64,000 nt of DNA, taken from positions 3,410,001 to 3,474,000 of the forward strand of contig OW818685.1 of NCBI GenBank assembly GCA_942493245.1, in the 5' to 3' direction. The notes below the pieces were generated by a model, which saw only the letters and a program-made list of their open reading frames with translations, had not been told where the DNA came from and did no database searches. A program made the translations under genes and the position numbers. This document shows, one piece after another, positions 1-8,322 of this stretch (the first letter of the stretch is position 1; each line of letters starts with the position of its first letter). Source of the stretch: DAOPYU01 sp942493245 (GTDB lineage: Bacteria; Sumerlaeota; Sumerlaeia; UBA8349).

Positions 1-338
1 GATAGATCTGGGCGTGGCGGCGCGACACTTCATTGCCCGGAAGGGGCAATGAACAAGCCAGGTGGCGCCCGATCGTGATCGCGCCCCGGAAACGGAAATC
101 AAGCGCCAGACCCTGTTGCACCACAAACAAACGCGGCACGATGCGAAACCCTCTTCCCGATCTCGATGAGAAACCTCTATGCGGGTGTGGGACCGACGCC
201 CCCGTCGGTCCTTCTCCTTCAAAGGGAGAGAAGAACCACCCCATTATCATCTTGGGAAAAGCCCCCGGTTTCCGCAAGCTAAACCCGCTTTTTTCACCCT
301 TCTCCGGGAATTCTCTATTCCCGCCCCCTATCCCACGC
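1..338. other. Intergenic region upstream of leuS
   Basis: No convincing gene is visible. The region holds two short palindromes: CATTGCCC/GGGCAATG at 31-51 and GGACCGACG-CCCC-CGTCGGTCC at 190-211. The second is a 9-bp perfect stem of the kind found scattered between genes elsewhere in this window. Open frames here have proline- and arginine-rich translations without recognisable domains and are treated as chance. Confidence 0.5.
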
Positions 339-367
339 TTGACAACCACCGACCAACCGGCCACAAT
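339..367 (+). promoter_or_regulatory. Probable sigma-70-type promoter of leuS
   Basis: A perfect TTGACA (339-344) is followed after 17 bp by CACAAT (362-367), 55 bp before the leuS start. The spacing is optimal; the -10 matches the consensus at 4 of 6 positions. Confidence 0.65.
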
Positions 368-421
368 GGCGCGGCTCTACTTCGAGCCAGAACACCCTGT
401 GCGGAAGGATCAGATCGCTCC

Positions 422-3034
422 ATGTCAGAAGAACTTTTTTACCCCCATGCGGAATCGGACCTCAAGTGGCAGGCTTTCTGGGAAAAAGAAGCGTTCCACG
501 CCCCCCAGATTGAAGCGGACGACGCCGACAACAACTACTACGTCCTCGAAATGTTTCCCTATCCCAGCGGGAAACTCCACATGGGCCACATCCGCAACTA
601 CACCATCGGCGACACCATGGCGCGTCACTTCCGCATGCTCGGGAAAAACGTCCTCTACCCGATGGGCTTCGACGCCTTCGGCCTGCCCGCCGAAAACGCA
701 GCCATCAAGGCCGCCCGCGAAGAAAAACGCGACCTGAACCCCGCCGAATTCACCGAAAAATGCATCGCCGACATGATCGTGGCGCTCAAACGCATGGGGT
801 ACTCCTACGACTGGGACCGCCTCGTGGCCACCTGTCGGCCTCAATATTACCGGTGGAACCAGTGGATTTTCAACCGCATGGCCGAGCGCGGCCTGGTCTA
901 TCGCAAGTCCGCCGCCGTCAACTGGTGCAACGAATGCCAGACCGTGCTGGCCAACGAACAGGTCCACGACGGCATGTGCTGGCGTCACACCGAAACGCCC
1001 GTCGAACTGCGCCAGCTCGAGCAGTGGTTCTTCAAGATCACCGATTACGCCGAGGAACTCCTCAACGACCTGAAAACCCTCGACGGCTGGCCCGAACACG
1101 TCCGCATCATGCAGGAAAACTGGATCGGCCGCAGCGAAGGGTGCCTCGTCCACTTTCCCCTGGCCGATAACGGCGAAAACCTGACCATCTTCACCACCCG
1201 CCCCGACACCCTCTACGGCGTGACTTTCATGTCGCTCGCGCCCGAGCACCCGCTTGTGCCCCAGCTGGTCCAGGGAACCGAATACGAAAAACCGGTCATG
1301 GAATTCGTCAGCCGGGTCGCCACCCAGGACCGGTTCATGCGCACGGCCGAGGATCAGGAAAAGGAAGGCGTTTTCACCGGCAAGTATGCCCTCAACCCCC
1401 TGACCGGCGATCGCGTACCGATCTATGTGGCCAACTTCGTGCTCATGGAATATGGCACCGGCGCGATCATGGCCGTGCCTGCCCACGACCAGCGTGACTT
1501 CGAGTTCGCCGCCAAATACGGCATCCCCCTGAAAACCGTGATCCGTCCCAGCGAGGCGGTTCATTCCATTTCTCCCGAACAGAAAGAGAAGATTGCCGCG
1601 TGGCTCGAGGCCGGGTGCCCCGCCAACGGCGAGGGGATGCGCGCGGCGTTTGTCGAGCCGGGTGTCCAGATGAACTCGGGCGCTTTCGACGGCCTGCCGT
1701 CCCGCGACGGTATCCAGAAAATCGCCGTGTTCGTCGAGGAGCAGAATTTCGGTAAACGCACCATCCAGTACAAATTGCGCGACTGGCTCCTCTCGCGTCA
1801 GCGCTACTGGGGCACGCCGATCCCGGTCCTCTATTGCGAGACGTGCGGGATGGTTCCGGTGCCCGACGACCAACTGCCCGTCGAGTTGCCCAAGAACGTG
1901 GACTTTTCCAAGCAGGGCAACCCGCTTCTTTCCGCGACCGACTGGCTCCACGCGCCCTGCCCCAAGTGCGGGCGCATGGCCCGACGCGAAACCGACACCA
2001 TGGACACGTTCGTGGACTCCTCGTGGTACTTCCTGCGCTACATCGACTCCCACAACACCTCCCTCCCCTTCGACCGCGCCCGGGCAGACAAGTGGCTGCC
2101 CGTGGACCAGTACATCGGCGGGGTTGAGCACGCCTGTATGCACCTGCTGTACGCGCGCTTCTTCACCAAGGTGTTGCGCGACATGGGGCTGGTGAGCGCC
2201 AGTGAACCCTTCAAGCGCCTGTTTACCCAGGGCATGGTTTGCAAGGACCACACGTTCAAGGACGGCACAACCCGGTCGGTCAAAATGTCCAAGAGCCTGG
2301 GCAACACGGTGGACCCCGCCGCCGCCATCGAACGCTACGGCGCCGATGCGCTGCGCCTGTTCATTCTCTTCGCCGCCCCCGCCGACAAACAACTCGACTG
2401 GAGCGACGAAGGCCTCGAAGGTATGTCGCGCTTTCTCAACCGGATCTGGCGGTACACCAACACAAATCTCGACGCGCTCAAACAGGGCGCCGCGCAACTG
2501 AGCGGCCTCGGGTTCGACCCGGCGTCAGGCACCCCTGCCGATAAGGATCTCGACCGCAAGACCCACGACACGATCCGCCGCGTGACGCTCGATCTGGGCC
2601 AGCGGTTCCATTTCAATACCGCCATCTCGGCCATCATGGAACTGTTCAACGCCTTGAGCGCCTACACCTTGCGCGACGACGACGCCTCGCGCGCCTGCGC
2701 CGCCTCGGCCACGCTCGCCCTCACGCGCCTGCTGGCCCCGATGGCGCCTCACCTGTCCGAGGAAATCTGGAACCGTCTGGACCGCGACGGCTCCGTGTTC
2801 CGCTCCGCCTGGCCCGAACACGATCCCAGCCGACTGGTGCTCGACGAAATCCTCGTGGTGGTGCAGATCAACGGCAAGGTGCGCGCCAAACTGACCGTGC
2901 CCGCCGAAGCCTCCGAAGAAGAGGTCCGCGCCATCGCTCTGCAGGACTCCAACGTCGTGCGCCACACCGATGGACAGACCATTCGGAAGATGATCTATGT
3001 CAAGGGAAAAGTTCTGAATATTGTGGCCGGATGA
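422..3034 (+). CDS. leuS: Leucine--tRNA ligase
   Basis: Charges tRNA-Leu with leucine in the cytoplasm. The 870-residue length fits bacterial LeuRS. The class I signature HMGH is at residues 53-56 and KMSKS at 621-625. Between them lies the CP1 editing insertion with typical 'FTTRPDTLYGVTF' and 'TGAIMAVPAHDQRD' motifs, and a Cys-containing zinc-like segment (CETCGMV...CPKCGR) precedes the 'DTFVDSSWYFLRY' region. An in-frame extension upstream to 179 lacks family similarity. The ATG at 422 gives the usual N-terminus (LKWQAFWE), lies just downstream of a good promoter and is preceded by GGAAGGATC. Housekeeping gene; call is firm. Confidence 0.97.
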   Translation: MSEELFYPHAESDLKWQAFWEKEAFHAPQIEADDADNNYYVLEMFPYPSGKLHMGHIRNYTIGDTMARHFRMLGKNVLYPMGFDAFGLPAENAAIKAAREEKRDLNPAEFTEKCIADMIVALKRMGYSYDWDRLVATCRPQYYRWNQWIFNRMAERGLVYRKSAAVNWCNECQTVLANEQVHDGMCWRHTETPVELRQLEQWFFKITDYAEELLNDLKTLDGWPEHVRIMQENWIGRSEGCLVHFPLADNGENLTIFTTRPDTLYGVTFMSLAPEHPLVPQLVQGTEYEKPVMEFVSRVATQDRFMRTAEDQEKEGVFTGKYALNPLTGDRVPIYVANFVLMEYGTGAIMAVPAHDQRDFEFAAKYGIPLKTVIRPSEAVHSISPEQKEKIAAWLEAGCPANGEGMRAAFVEPGVQMNSGAFDGLPSRDGIQKIAVFVEEQNFGKRTIQYKLRDWLLSRQRYWGTPIPVLYCETCGMVPVPDDQLPVELPKNVDFSKQGNPLLSATDWLHAPCPKCGRMARRETDTMDTFVDSSWYFLRYIDSHNTSLPFDRARADKWLPVDQYIGGVEHACMHLLYARFFTKVLRDMGLVSASEPFKRLFTQGMVCKDHTFKDGTTRSVKMSKSLGNTVDPAAAIERYGADALRLFILFAAPADKQLDWSDEGLEGMSRFLNRIWRYTNTNLDALKQGAAQLSGLGFDPASGTPADKDLDRKTHDTIRRVTLDLGQRFHFNTAISAIMELFNALSAYTLRDDDASRACAASATLALTRLLAPMAPHLSEEIWNRLDRDGSVFRSAWPEHDPSRLVLDEILVVVQINGKVRAKLTVPAEASEEEVRAIALQDSNVVRHTDGQTIRKMIYVKGKVLNIVAG

Positions 3035-3052
3035 AGTGGCACGTCACCACAC

Positions 3053-3081
3053 TTGACAGCAGGCGCGTTTTCCGGTGTAAT
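3053..3081 (+). promoter_or_regulatory. Probable promoter of the yjbQ gene
   Basis: TTGACA (3053-3058), 17 bp, TGTAAT (3076-3081), starting 18 bp after the leuS stop codon and about 110 bp before the next start. It implies that the next gene is transcribed independently of leuS. Confidence 0.65.
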
Positions 3082-3189
3082 AATAGAGCTGGGAATCGGG
3101 TGGCGCCGCCAAGTCACGACAAAAGCGGCCCAAGGGCGGAATTTTGCTCAAGCCCGGGAACCCACAGGCGGGCGTGTGCGGGGAATCGA

Positions 3190-3585
3190 ATGAAAACTAT
3201 TACAATCCGAACACGCGAACGCTGTCAACTGGTGGACATTACGACCGAAGTAAAAGCCGCCGTGCGCGAGTCGCAGGTACGTTCGGGTCTGTGCGTTGTG
3301 TTCTGCCCACACACCACCGGGGCCATCACCATCAACGAGAACGCCGATCCCGACGTGGTACGCGACCTAGTGATGGCTTTCGAGAAGGTGGCGCCGCCCG
3401 ACTGGCCCTACCGCCACGGCGAGGGGAACAGCGACGCCCACCTGAAGTCGGCCCTCGTGGGAGTGTCCGAGCACCTGCTCATCGAGGAGGGCGCCCTGGT
3501 TCTGGGCACGTGGCAGGGCATCTATTTCTGTGAGTTCGACGGCCCCCGTTCGCGTCAGGTTCATATTCAGACACTCGGCCAGTAA
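3190..3585 (+). CDS. YjbQ-family protein (UPF0047)
   Basis: 131-residue cytoplasmic protein of the YjbQ/UPF0047 family, annotated elsewhere as 'secondary thiamine-phosphate synthase enzyme'; true physiological role uncertain. Family hallmarks visible are 'FCPHTTGAITINENADP' near residue 40, 'HGEGNSDAHLKSALVG' near 80-95 and 'LGTWQGIYFCEFDGPRSR' near the C-terminus, including the conserved His and Glu residues of the trimeric fold. The frame is open upstream to 3031, but the ATG at 3190 gives the family's usual N-terminus (MKTITIRT) and follows GGGGAATCGA. It lies between leuS and a STAS protein gene with a 51-bp gap downstream. Confidence 0.88.
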   Translation: MKTITIRTRERCQLVDITTEVKAAVRESQVRSGLCVVFCPHTTGAITINENADPDVVRDLVMAFEKVAPPDWPYRHGEGNSDAHLKSALVGVSEHLLIEEGALVLGTWQGIYFCEFDGPRSRQVHIQTLGQ

Positions 3586-3636
3586 CCTCCACCTCGCGCC
3601 GCATCACCCGATAAGAAAAAACAGGCACGGAAATCT

Positions 3637-4179
3637 ATGCCCAATTCAACACCCCAGAGCCTTATTCAATACGCCCAGACCTCCGACGACGTGGTGGTGG
3701 TGCGCGTCATCGGCCGTGGCGACCACCACCTGAGTCATTCGTTGAAAACCCTGGGCGACCGTTTCAAACGTCCCGGCTATTCCCCCCGCTTCCTGTTCGA
3801 CATCAAGGACTGCACGGCGCTCGACAGCACCTTCATGGGCATTCTGGCCGCGCTGGCGCTGCACCAGAAGTCCAGCCGACAGGAACGAACCGTTCTGGTC
3901 AACGCCAACCCCACCACCGAACGGCAACTGACCACGCTGGGGTTGAACTACCTGCTCGATATCCGGGCGGGCGGCGCCAATGGCGTTCTTCAGACCCCCG
4001 TTCAATTTCAGAACGCGGAGGCTGCGGCCACCGAGTCCCGGTTTCAACAAATCGTCCACATGATCGAAGCGCACCAGACCCTGGTGGACATCTCCTCAGG
4101 CAACGAAGTCCTTTTCCGTCGCGTGCTGGACTCCCTTCAGGAAAGCGCGGAACACCAAAAAGACAGCAACATCGGATAG
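3637..4179 (+). CDS. STAS-domain protein (anti-sigma factor antagonist-like)
   Basis: 180-residue soluble protein. The middle part resembles a STAS domain: a beta-strand-rich start (DVVVVRVIGRG) and 'FLFDIKDCTALDSTFMGILAALAL' around residues 50-75, where the Asp-Ser-Thr-Phe-Met-Gly loop corresponds to the phosphorylatable Ser of SpoIIAA-like antagonists. Such proteins bind anti-sigma factors or act in partner-switching and stressosome-type signalling. No anti-sigma factor or kinase gene is adjacent, so the partner is unknown. The last ~60 residues (from about 125) form an extra helical tail. Gaps of 51 and 91 bp to its neighbours allow cotranscription. Confidence 0.78.
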   Translation: MPNSTPQSLIQYAQTSDDVVVVRVIGRGDHHLSHSLKTLGDRFKRPGYSPRFLFDIKDCTALDSTFMGILAALALHQKSSRQERTVLVNANPTTERQLTTLGLNYLLDIRAGGANGVLQTPVQFQNAEAAATESRFQQIVHMIEAHQTLVDISSGNEVLFRRVLDSLQESAEHQKDSNIG

Positions 4180-4270
4180 AATCCGGCTTCCGCCGATTCC
4201 ACCATTTTGAGCCAGGAGAACCGCAACGTTCCGTAAAAGAACGCTCTGCCGTGTCCCCACCCCAGACAAA

Positions 4271-4915
4271 ATGACAAATCCCCCCCATCCCAAAAAAGCG
4301 TTCACCCTGATCGAACTCCTCATTGTCGTGGCGATCATCGCCATTCTGGCCGCCATTGCCGTGCCCAACTTCCTCGAGGCGCAGGTCCGCGCCAAAATCA
4401 GCCGTGTGCGAGCCGACATGCGCTCCGTGGCCACCGCCCTGGAATCGTACATGGTGGATAGCAGCACCTATCCCAACGACTCCGATGCGGACCTGGACGA
4501 TCTGGTCGCCTCCCACAAACAACACGGTCTTCAACTTCTGACCACTCCCATTTCTTACATCGCCACTGTGCCCAAGGATCCTTTCCTGAATAACAGACCT
4601 GGAGGTGGAGGCGGGTACATGCAGCTCGCTTCGGGCGCCGACCACAAGGGTTGGGAGAGTGCTTGGGGTTCCTATGAACAACAGGGTGCTGAGGCGAAGG
4701 TACAATGCTATCTGTTGTTTTCCTGCGGGCCAAACCCCACGATGGAAGAAGCGACCGAGGACAACGACCCGTTTCCCTGGAGAACGAAATGCCTCAGTTA
4801 CGACTCGACCAACGGCACCAAAAGTTCGGGCGACATTTACCGCGCCAGCGGAAGCTACAAGCAGGGAACCTATACCCTGAACGGAGTCCAACGGGGAGAG
4901 TTCCCCAATTTATGA
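4271..4915 (+). CDS. Type IV prepilin-like protein (N-terminal cleavage/methylation domain)
   Basis: 214 residues. The start MTNPPHPKKAFTLIELL is a classic class III signal peptide: the prepilin peptidase site lies between the short basic leader (ending KKA) and Phe, with Glu at mature +5 within the hydrophobic helix (IVVAIIAILAAIAVPNFLEAQ). The remainder is a pseudopilin-like globular domain starting RAKISRVRADMRSVATALESY and has an internal Gly-rich loop. It could be a major pilin, minor pilin or type II secretion pseudopilin. No assembly genes are adjacent, although pilT (60.7 kb) and a gspB-like gene (23.2 kb) lie in the window. It is followed directly by a strong terminator. Confidence 0.88.
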   Translation: MTNPPHPKKAFTLIELLIVVAIIAILAAIAVPNFLEAQVRAKISRVRADMRSVATALESYMVDSSTYPNDSDADLDDLVASHKQHGLQLLTTPISYIATVPKDPFLNNRPGGGGGYMQLASGADHKGWESAWGSYEQQGAEAKVQCYLLFSCGPNPTMEEATEDNDPFPWRTKCLSYDSTNGTKSSGDIYRASGSYKQGTYTLNGVQRGEFPNL

Positions 4916-4928
4916 TTTAATCCGAAGG

Positions 4929-4965
4929 AATCCCCCCGCCTCGAAAGTGGCGGGGGGATTTTTTT
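4929..4965 (+). terminator. Intrinsic terminator after the prepilin gene
   Basis: A perfect 12-bp stem AATCCCCCCGCC / GGCGGGGGGATT with an 8-nt loop is followed by a T run (4961-4965). It closes the leftmost plus-strand block and faces a convergent gene. Confidence 0.92.
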
Positions 4966-4982
4966 ATCAGAACCGTTTCCTA

Positions 4983-5873
4983 TTATCTCCGGCAACACCG
5001 TTTTCCCCACACAATCGTCCGCACAACAAAACAGGGCAACAGGCAGATGGCCGCCGGACGGTAGAGCGCCGGCTGGTACGGTTTGCGTAAAAGCGCCCGC
5101 CAGAACAGCAGCCGCGCCCGCGCATACTCCCCCCGATGGAACGCGCGCAACCCCTCCGCCCCCTCGATCTCCGCTTTCGAGAAATGCCGGAACCGCACCC
5201 GGTCCACCGCCGCCTGAATCCGCTCGCCCCCATGCACCGTCGTCAGCGCGCTCTCGTGACGACGGTACGCGTAGAGTTCAGCCTCCAGCAACGCCATCTT
5301 AAAGCGCTTCGACACCCGAACCCAGTAATCGTAATCCTCCGCCAGGACGGCCCCCGGGTCGAACTCGCCTACACTTTCCCGAACGCGCCGCGTATAAAGA
5401 AAGCAGGCGCCGACACAGTTGCTCAACGGCAGAAACGCCGGCTCGCGCAACGCCAGAGCGCCCGTGACCTGCCCCGTCTCGTCTATCACCCGCGAGCGCG
5501 CATAGACAAAATCCACTCTCCGCTCGCGCAAGGCGCGCGCCATCGTTTCCACCGCCGTCGGATCGTATAAATTGTCGTCCGACGTCCAGGTGAGCAGATC
5601 GCCGCGCGCCTCGGAGAACCCCGCGTTCAACGCGCGCGGCAAGCCCACGTTTTGATCGAGCCGCACGATCCGCACCCGCGGGTCCCGCTGACGCGACAGA
5701 ATCCCGGCCGTCTCCGGACGAGTGGACCCATCGTCCACCAGGATCAGTTCCAGGTTCGACCCCGTCTGGTTCAGGCAACTGTCAATGGACGCCTGCAAAT
5801 GCCGGAACCCGTCTTTAGTCGGCAAGACGATACTGACAAGCGGCGAAGCTTCTCGATCCGGCAAAATGTTCAT
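4983..5873 (-). CDS. Family 2 glycosyltransferase
   Basis: 296-residue GT-A fold glycosyltransferase. The N-terminus reads PLVSIVLPTKDGFRHLQASIDS, then 'LELILVDDGSTRPETAGIL' (nucleotide-binding Asp) and 'DLLTWTSDDNLYDPTAVE' (DXD-like metal site) before residue 110. The C-terminal ~60 residues are Arg-rich with hydrophobic stretches, possibly a membrane-associating tail. Likely transfers a sugar during surface polysaccharide synthesis; donor and acceptor unknown. The ATG at 5873 lies 7 nt past the stop of the upstream glycosyltransferase and has GGGAGATG upstream. A TTG at 5891 would overlap that gene and is less likely. Last gene of its run. Confidence 0.88.
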   Translation of the reverse strand: MNILPDREASPLVSIVLPTKDGFRHLQASIDSCLNQTGSNLELILVDDGSTRPETAGILSRQRDPRVRIVRLDQNVGLPRALNAGFSEARGDLLTWTSDDNLYDPTAVETMARALRERRVDFVYARSRVIDETGQVTGALALREPAFLPLSNCVGACFLYTRRVRESVGEFDPGAVLAEDYDYWVRVSKRFKMALLEAELYAYRRHESALTTVHGGERIQAAVDRVRFRHFSKAEIEGAEGLRAFHRGEYARARLLFWRALLRKPYQPALYRPAAICLLPCFVVRTIVWGKRCCRR

Positions 5874-5880
5874 GGGTTTT

Positions 5881-7923
5881 TCATCTCCCAAACAGGGCGC
5901 TCAACAGATTCCACCCCGTCTTGGGAATCCGTCCCCCCTGGGGATCTTCCAGATCCACCAGATAGAGAAACACATCCAGAAAATACTTCACCGTCCAACT
6001 GATTTCAGACGTGGGGAAGTAGGCCGCCTGGTCGCCATAACTCCCCAGGAACCCACCCGAGCGGCTCTGATGCGCGCACAGCCAGGCAAACGCCCGGCGG
6101 GCCGGTTGCTCCTGTCCCAGTTTGAGCCAGATCAGGGCATACTGCGCCAGACCGGACGAACAGACCCAGTCGCAATCCGGCCAGGCGGGGACCGACCCGT
6201 CCTCGCGCTGGAGACTCTCGATCTGCCGCATGATCGTCAGCGCCTGTTCCCGCTCTCCCAAGTCCAACAGCGCCTCCACAATGTAGGCATGGAAATGCGC
6301 CAGCGTCTCAAACGCCCCCAGATCGGAATCCTTCCGGTAATAAGCCAGGGCACGCTGGACCGCCTCGGCATAGGGCGCCCGGCCAAACCGCCGCGCGGCC
6401 GCATCGAGCGACGTGAGCGCGTGGAGGTGAAACGCCTCGGGAACCGTTTTTTCTCCCGACAGATACAACGATTTGTACAGAGACTCTTTCGCGATTCCCC
6501 CCTCGTCCTTCACCTGCGCCGCCAGCCAGTCACACCCGGACAACAGCGCTTCTTCCACCTCGGGCATGATCGAGTGGATCGCCAGAAGCCCCTTGAGAAT
6601 CTGCCCCGTGTAAAACGCGGATGGCTTCCCCGAAACACTCGGCCCATTCCACGAACCGTCCTCATTCTGAACGGCCACCAGCCACGTCGCGTACTGACGC
6701 GCCAGTTTCTGCTCGCCCAGCCCCAGCAGGGTGGGAATCAGGTACCCGCTCACGCCCGGACAGGCATACGCCGTCCGGATCGAATGCAACACCCCCTTGC
6801 CCGGCGCGGAATGGCGCTCAAGCCACCGCACCGACCGCCGCACACACCGCTCCGGGTACTGCGACCCTTCGCGATAGATCGGCTTCTCGGCCAGAATCCG
6901 ACGGTAATAGGCCACCTCGAGCGCGTCCACCCGGGACCGCTCGAACTGCGTGACCGACCCCGGCGCCGCCTCGCGCAACCGCTGGCGCAAGGCCGAATCC
7001 GTACAGGCGCGCACGACCATGTCGGCCAGCGCCTGCGGGTCTTCGTACCGGTCCACCAAGAGTCCGTTCTTCTCGTGCTGGATGTATTCGTTCATCGGCC
7101 CGACATTCGACGTGACCACCACCGCGCCACAGGCCAGCGCCTCGATGAACACAATGCCGAACCCCTCCCACCGGCTCGGCGTCACCATCGCGTCCGCCCA
7201 GCTGTAATACCGCACCAGTTCGTCGTTGCGCACGCTGGGCCGGAAGTGGCACTGCTCCGTCACTCCCATTTCCTCGGCCAGCGCCAGCAACCGATCCGGA
7301 TCGTTGCGCCCGATGAACAGGCACCCGTAGTCCGGCCCGAGGTGTTTCAACGCGCGGATCAGGTTGTCCTGATTCTTCTGCTCGGAGAGCCGCCCGATGC
7401 ACAGGAGTTTGTACCGATGCGGGCACTGCGGGTCCAAGTCGCTGAAGTCCCCCCCCTCGATGGGGTACATCATCGAAGCGTCGTACCGGTTCGGCAGAAT
7501 CCACACCCGCGCCGGGTCCGGAAACTTCGTCAACACCAGCTCGCGCACCGCCCGCGACATGCAGAACACGTAATCCGCGTGCCGGATGCTGTCATAGAGT
7601 TCCTGCGGGTTCGTGTCGTGGACCGACACCACCACCGGCACCCCGGCCACCTTGTTCTTGCAGGCCATGTCACAAGCCCAGTACCCCCCATACGCGCGAA
7701 TCAGATCCACCGGCAGTTCGCGCAACCGTTTCTTCAACTCTTTGGGCTGCGTCGGGATCGTCTGCATCCCATACTGCGTCACCTCGCGCTTTTCGAGCGG
7801 CGAGAGCAGATACACGGCCTTGAAATACTTCCCCGGGTTGTAATACCGCTCGGTCCACACATGCGTGCCCTTCGCCTCGTAGGCCGATATGGGATCGCTC
7901 GGAATCACAGATAGAATGGCCAT
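5881..7923 (-). CDS. GT4 glycosyltransferase fused to an alpha/alpha-toroid (prenyltransferase/squalene-cyclase-like repeat) domain
   Basis: 680 residues in two parts. Residues ~1-375 are a GT-B, GT4-type glycosyltransferase: 'VPVVVSVHDTNP' and 'ADYVFCMSRAVRE' in the acceptor half, then 'KLLCIGRLSEQKNQDNLIRA', 'PSRWEGFGIVFIEALACG' (E-x7-E sugar-nucleotide motif) and 'TSNVGPMNEYI' in the donor half. Residues ~385-680 hold repeated helical pairs with 'VAVQNEDGSWNG', 'LQREDGSVPAW' and 'CAHQSRSGGFLGSYG', typical of terpene-cyclase/prenyltransferase-like toroids. Such toroids bind lipids or cap catalytic domains. No DXDD or other cyclase catalytic motif was recognised, so a non-catalytic binding role is inferred. 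The ATG follows GAGGAAGAGAGAGAC. The downstream GT2 is 7 nt away. Confidence 0.85.
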   Translation of the reverse strand: MAILSVIPSDPISAYEAKGTHVWTERYYNPGKYFKAVYLLSPLEKREVTQYGMQTIPTQPKELKKRLRELPVDLIRAYGGYWACDMACKNKVAGVPVVVSVHDTNPQELYDSIRHADYVFCMSRAVRELVLTKFPDPARVWILPNRYDASMMYPIEGGDFSDLDPQCPHRYKLLCIGRLSEQKNQDNLIRALKHLGPDYGCLFIGRNDPDRLLALAEEMGVTEQCHFRPSVRNDELVRYYSWADAMVTPSRWEGFGIVFIEALACGAVVVTSNVGPMNEYIQHEKNGLLVDRYEDPQALADMVVRACTDSALRQRLREAAPGSVTQFERSRVDALEVAYYRRILAEKPIYREGSQYPERCVRRSVRWLERHSAPGKGVLHSIRTAYACPGVSGYLIPTLLGLGEQKLARQYATWLVAVQNEDGSWNGPSVSGKPSAFYTGQILKGLLAIHSIMPEVEEALLSGCDWLAAQVKDEGGIAKESLYKSLYLSGEKTVPEAFHLHALTSLDAAARRFGRAPYAEAVQRALAYYRKDSDLGAFETLAHFHAYIVEALLDLGEREQALTIMRQIESLQREDGSVPAWPDCDWVCSSGLAQYALIWLKLGQEQPARRAFAWLCAHQSRSGGFLGSYGDQAAYFPTSEISWTVKYFLDVFLYLVDLEDPQGGRIPKTGWNLLSALFGR

Positions 7924-7984
7924 GTCTCTCTCTTCCTCGGTTCAAGATCGGTCTATAGTCCTTGCCAGAAAGAACGTTCATTAT

Positions 7985-8220
7985 GACGCGGAGCCAAGTG
8001 CTCCAGATCCAAGTCCCGTCAGGGACTTCTGACAATAGCCCAGCGCTTCAGCGCTGGGTCTCGGAACACCCGTCTTTCCCGTCCCAGAGGGACGGCTGTC
8101 GGTTCCCCCTGGTTCTTCAGTCGTCCCTCCGGGACGAATTCTCGGAGGGCAACTTTCCCACCGTTGAAACGGTGGGCTACTTTCTGGCCGTCCCTCCGGG
8201 ACGGAACGGCTCATTGTAAA
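7985..8220. repeat. Cluster of REP-like palindromes
   Basis: A 399-bp gene-free gap is filled by short imperfect hairpins in series: AGTCCCGTCAGGGACT, then AGCCCAGCGC-TTCA-GCGCTGGGT, CGTCCCAGAGGGACG, CGTCCCTCCGGGACG, CCCACCGTTGAAACGGTGGG and another CGTCCCTCCGGGACG. The order and spacing resemble REP/BIME-type clusters of environmental bacteria. No transposase (RAYT) is nearby. Confidence 0.8.
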
Positions 8221-8297
8221 AACCGGCAGTCGAATAAATGAAGACTCGTTCTGGCAATTGTTATAACGCGTCGGTCACACAATTGTCTTAAAATGGA

Positions 8298-8320
8298 GAA
8301 CGATTTGATGAGAATCGTTC
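8298..8320 (-). terminator. Hairpin after the lipoprotein gene
   Basis: GAACGATT / AATCGTTC with a 7-nt loop lies 3 nt beyond the stop of the lipoprotein gene. On the minus strand it is followed by TCCATTTT, a weak U-tract. Probable but imperfect terminator. Confidence 0.5.
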
Positions 8321-8322
8321 TG

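Noticed and set aside
425..2497. Long minus-strand open frame antisense to leuS
   Set aside because: Its translation is rich in Gly/Val/His with no domain, and it mirrors the codon pattern of leuS. High GC makes such antisense frames common here (also opposite the lumazine, glnN, pyrG and pilT genes).
7985..8220. CRISPR array
   Set aside because: Repeats are different palindromes without uniform length or unique spacers; no cas genes nearby.
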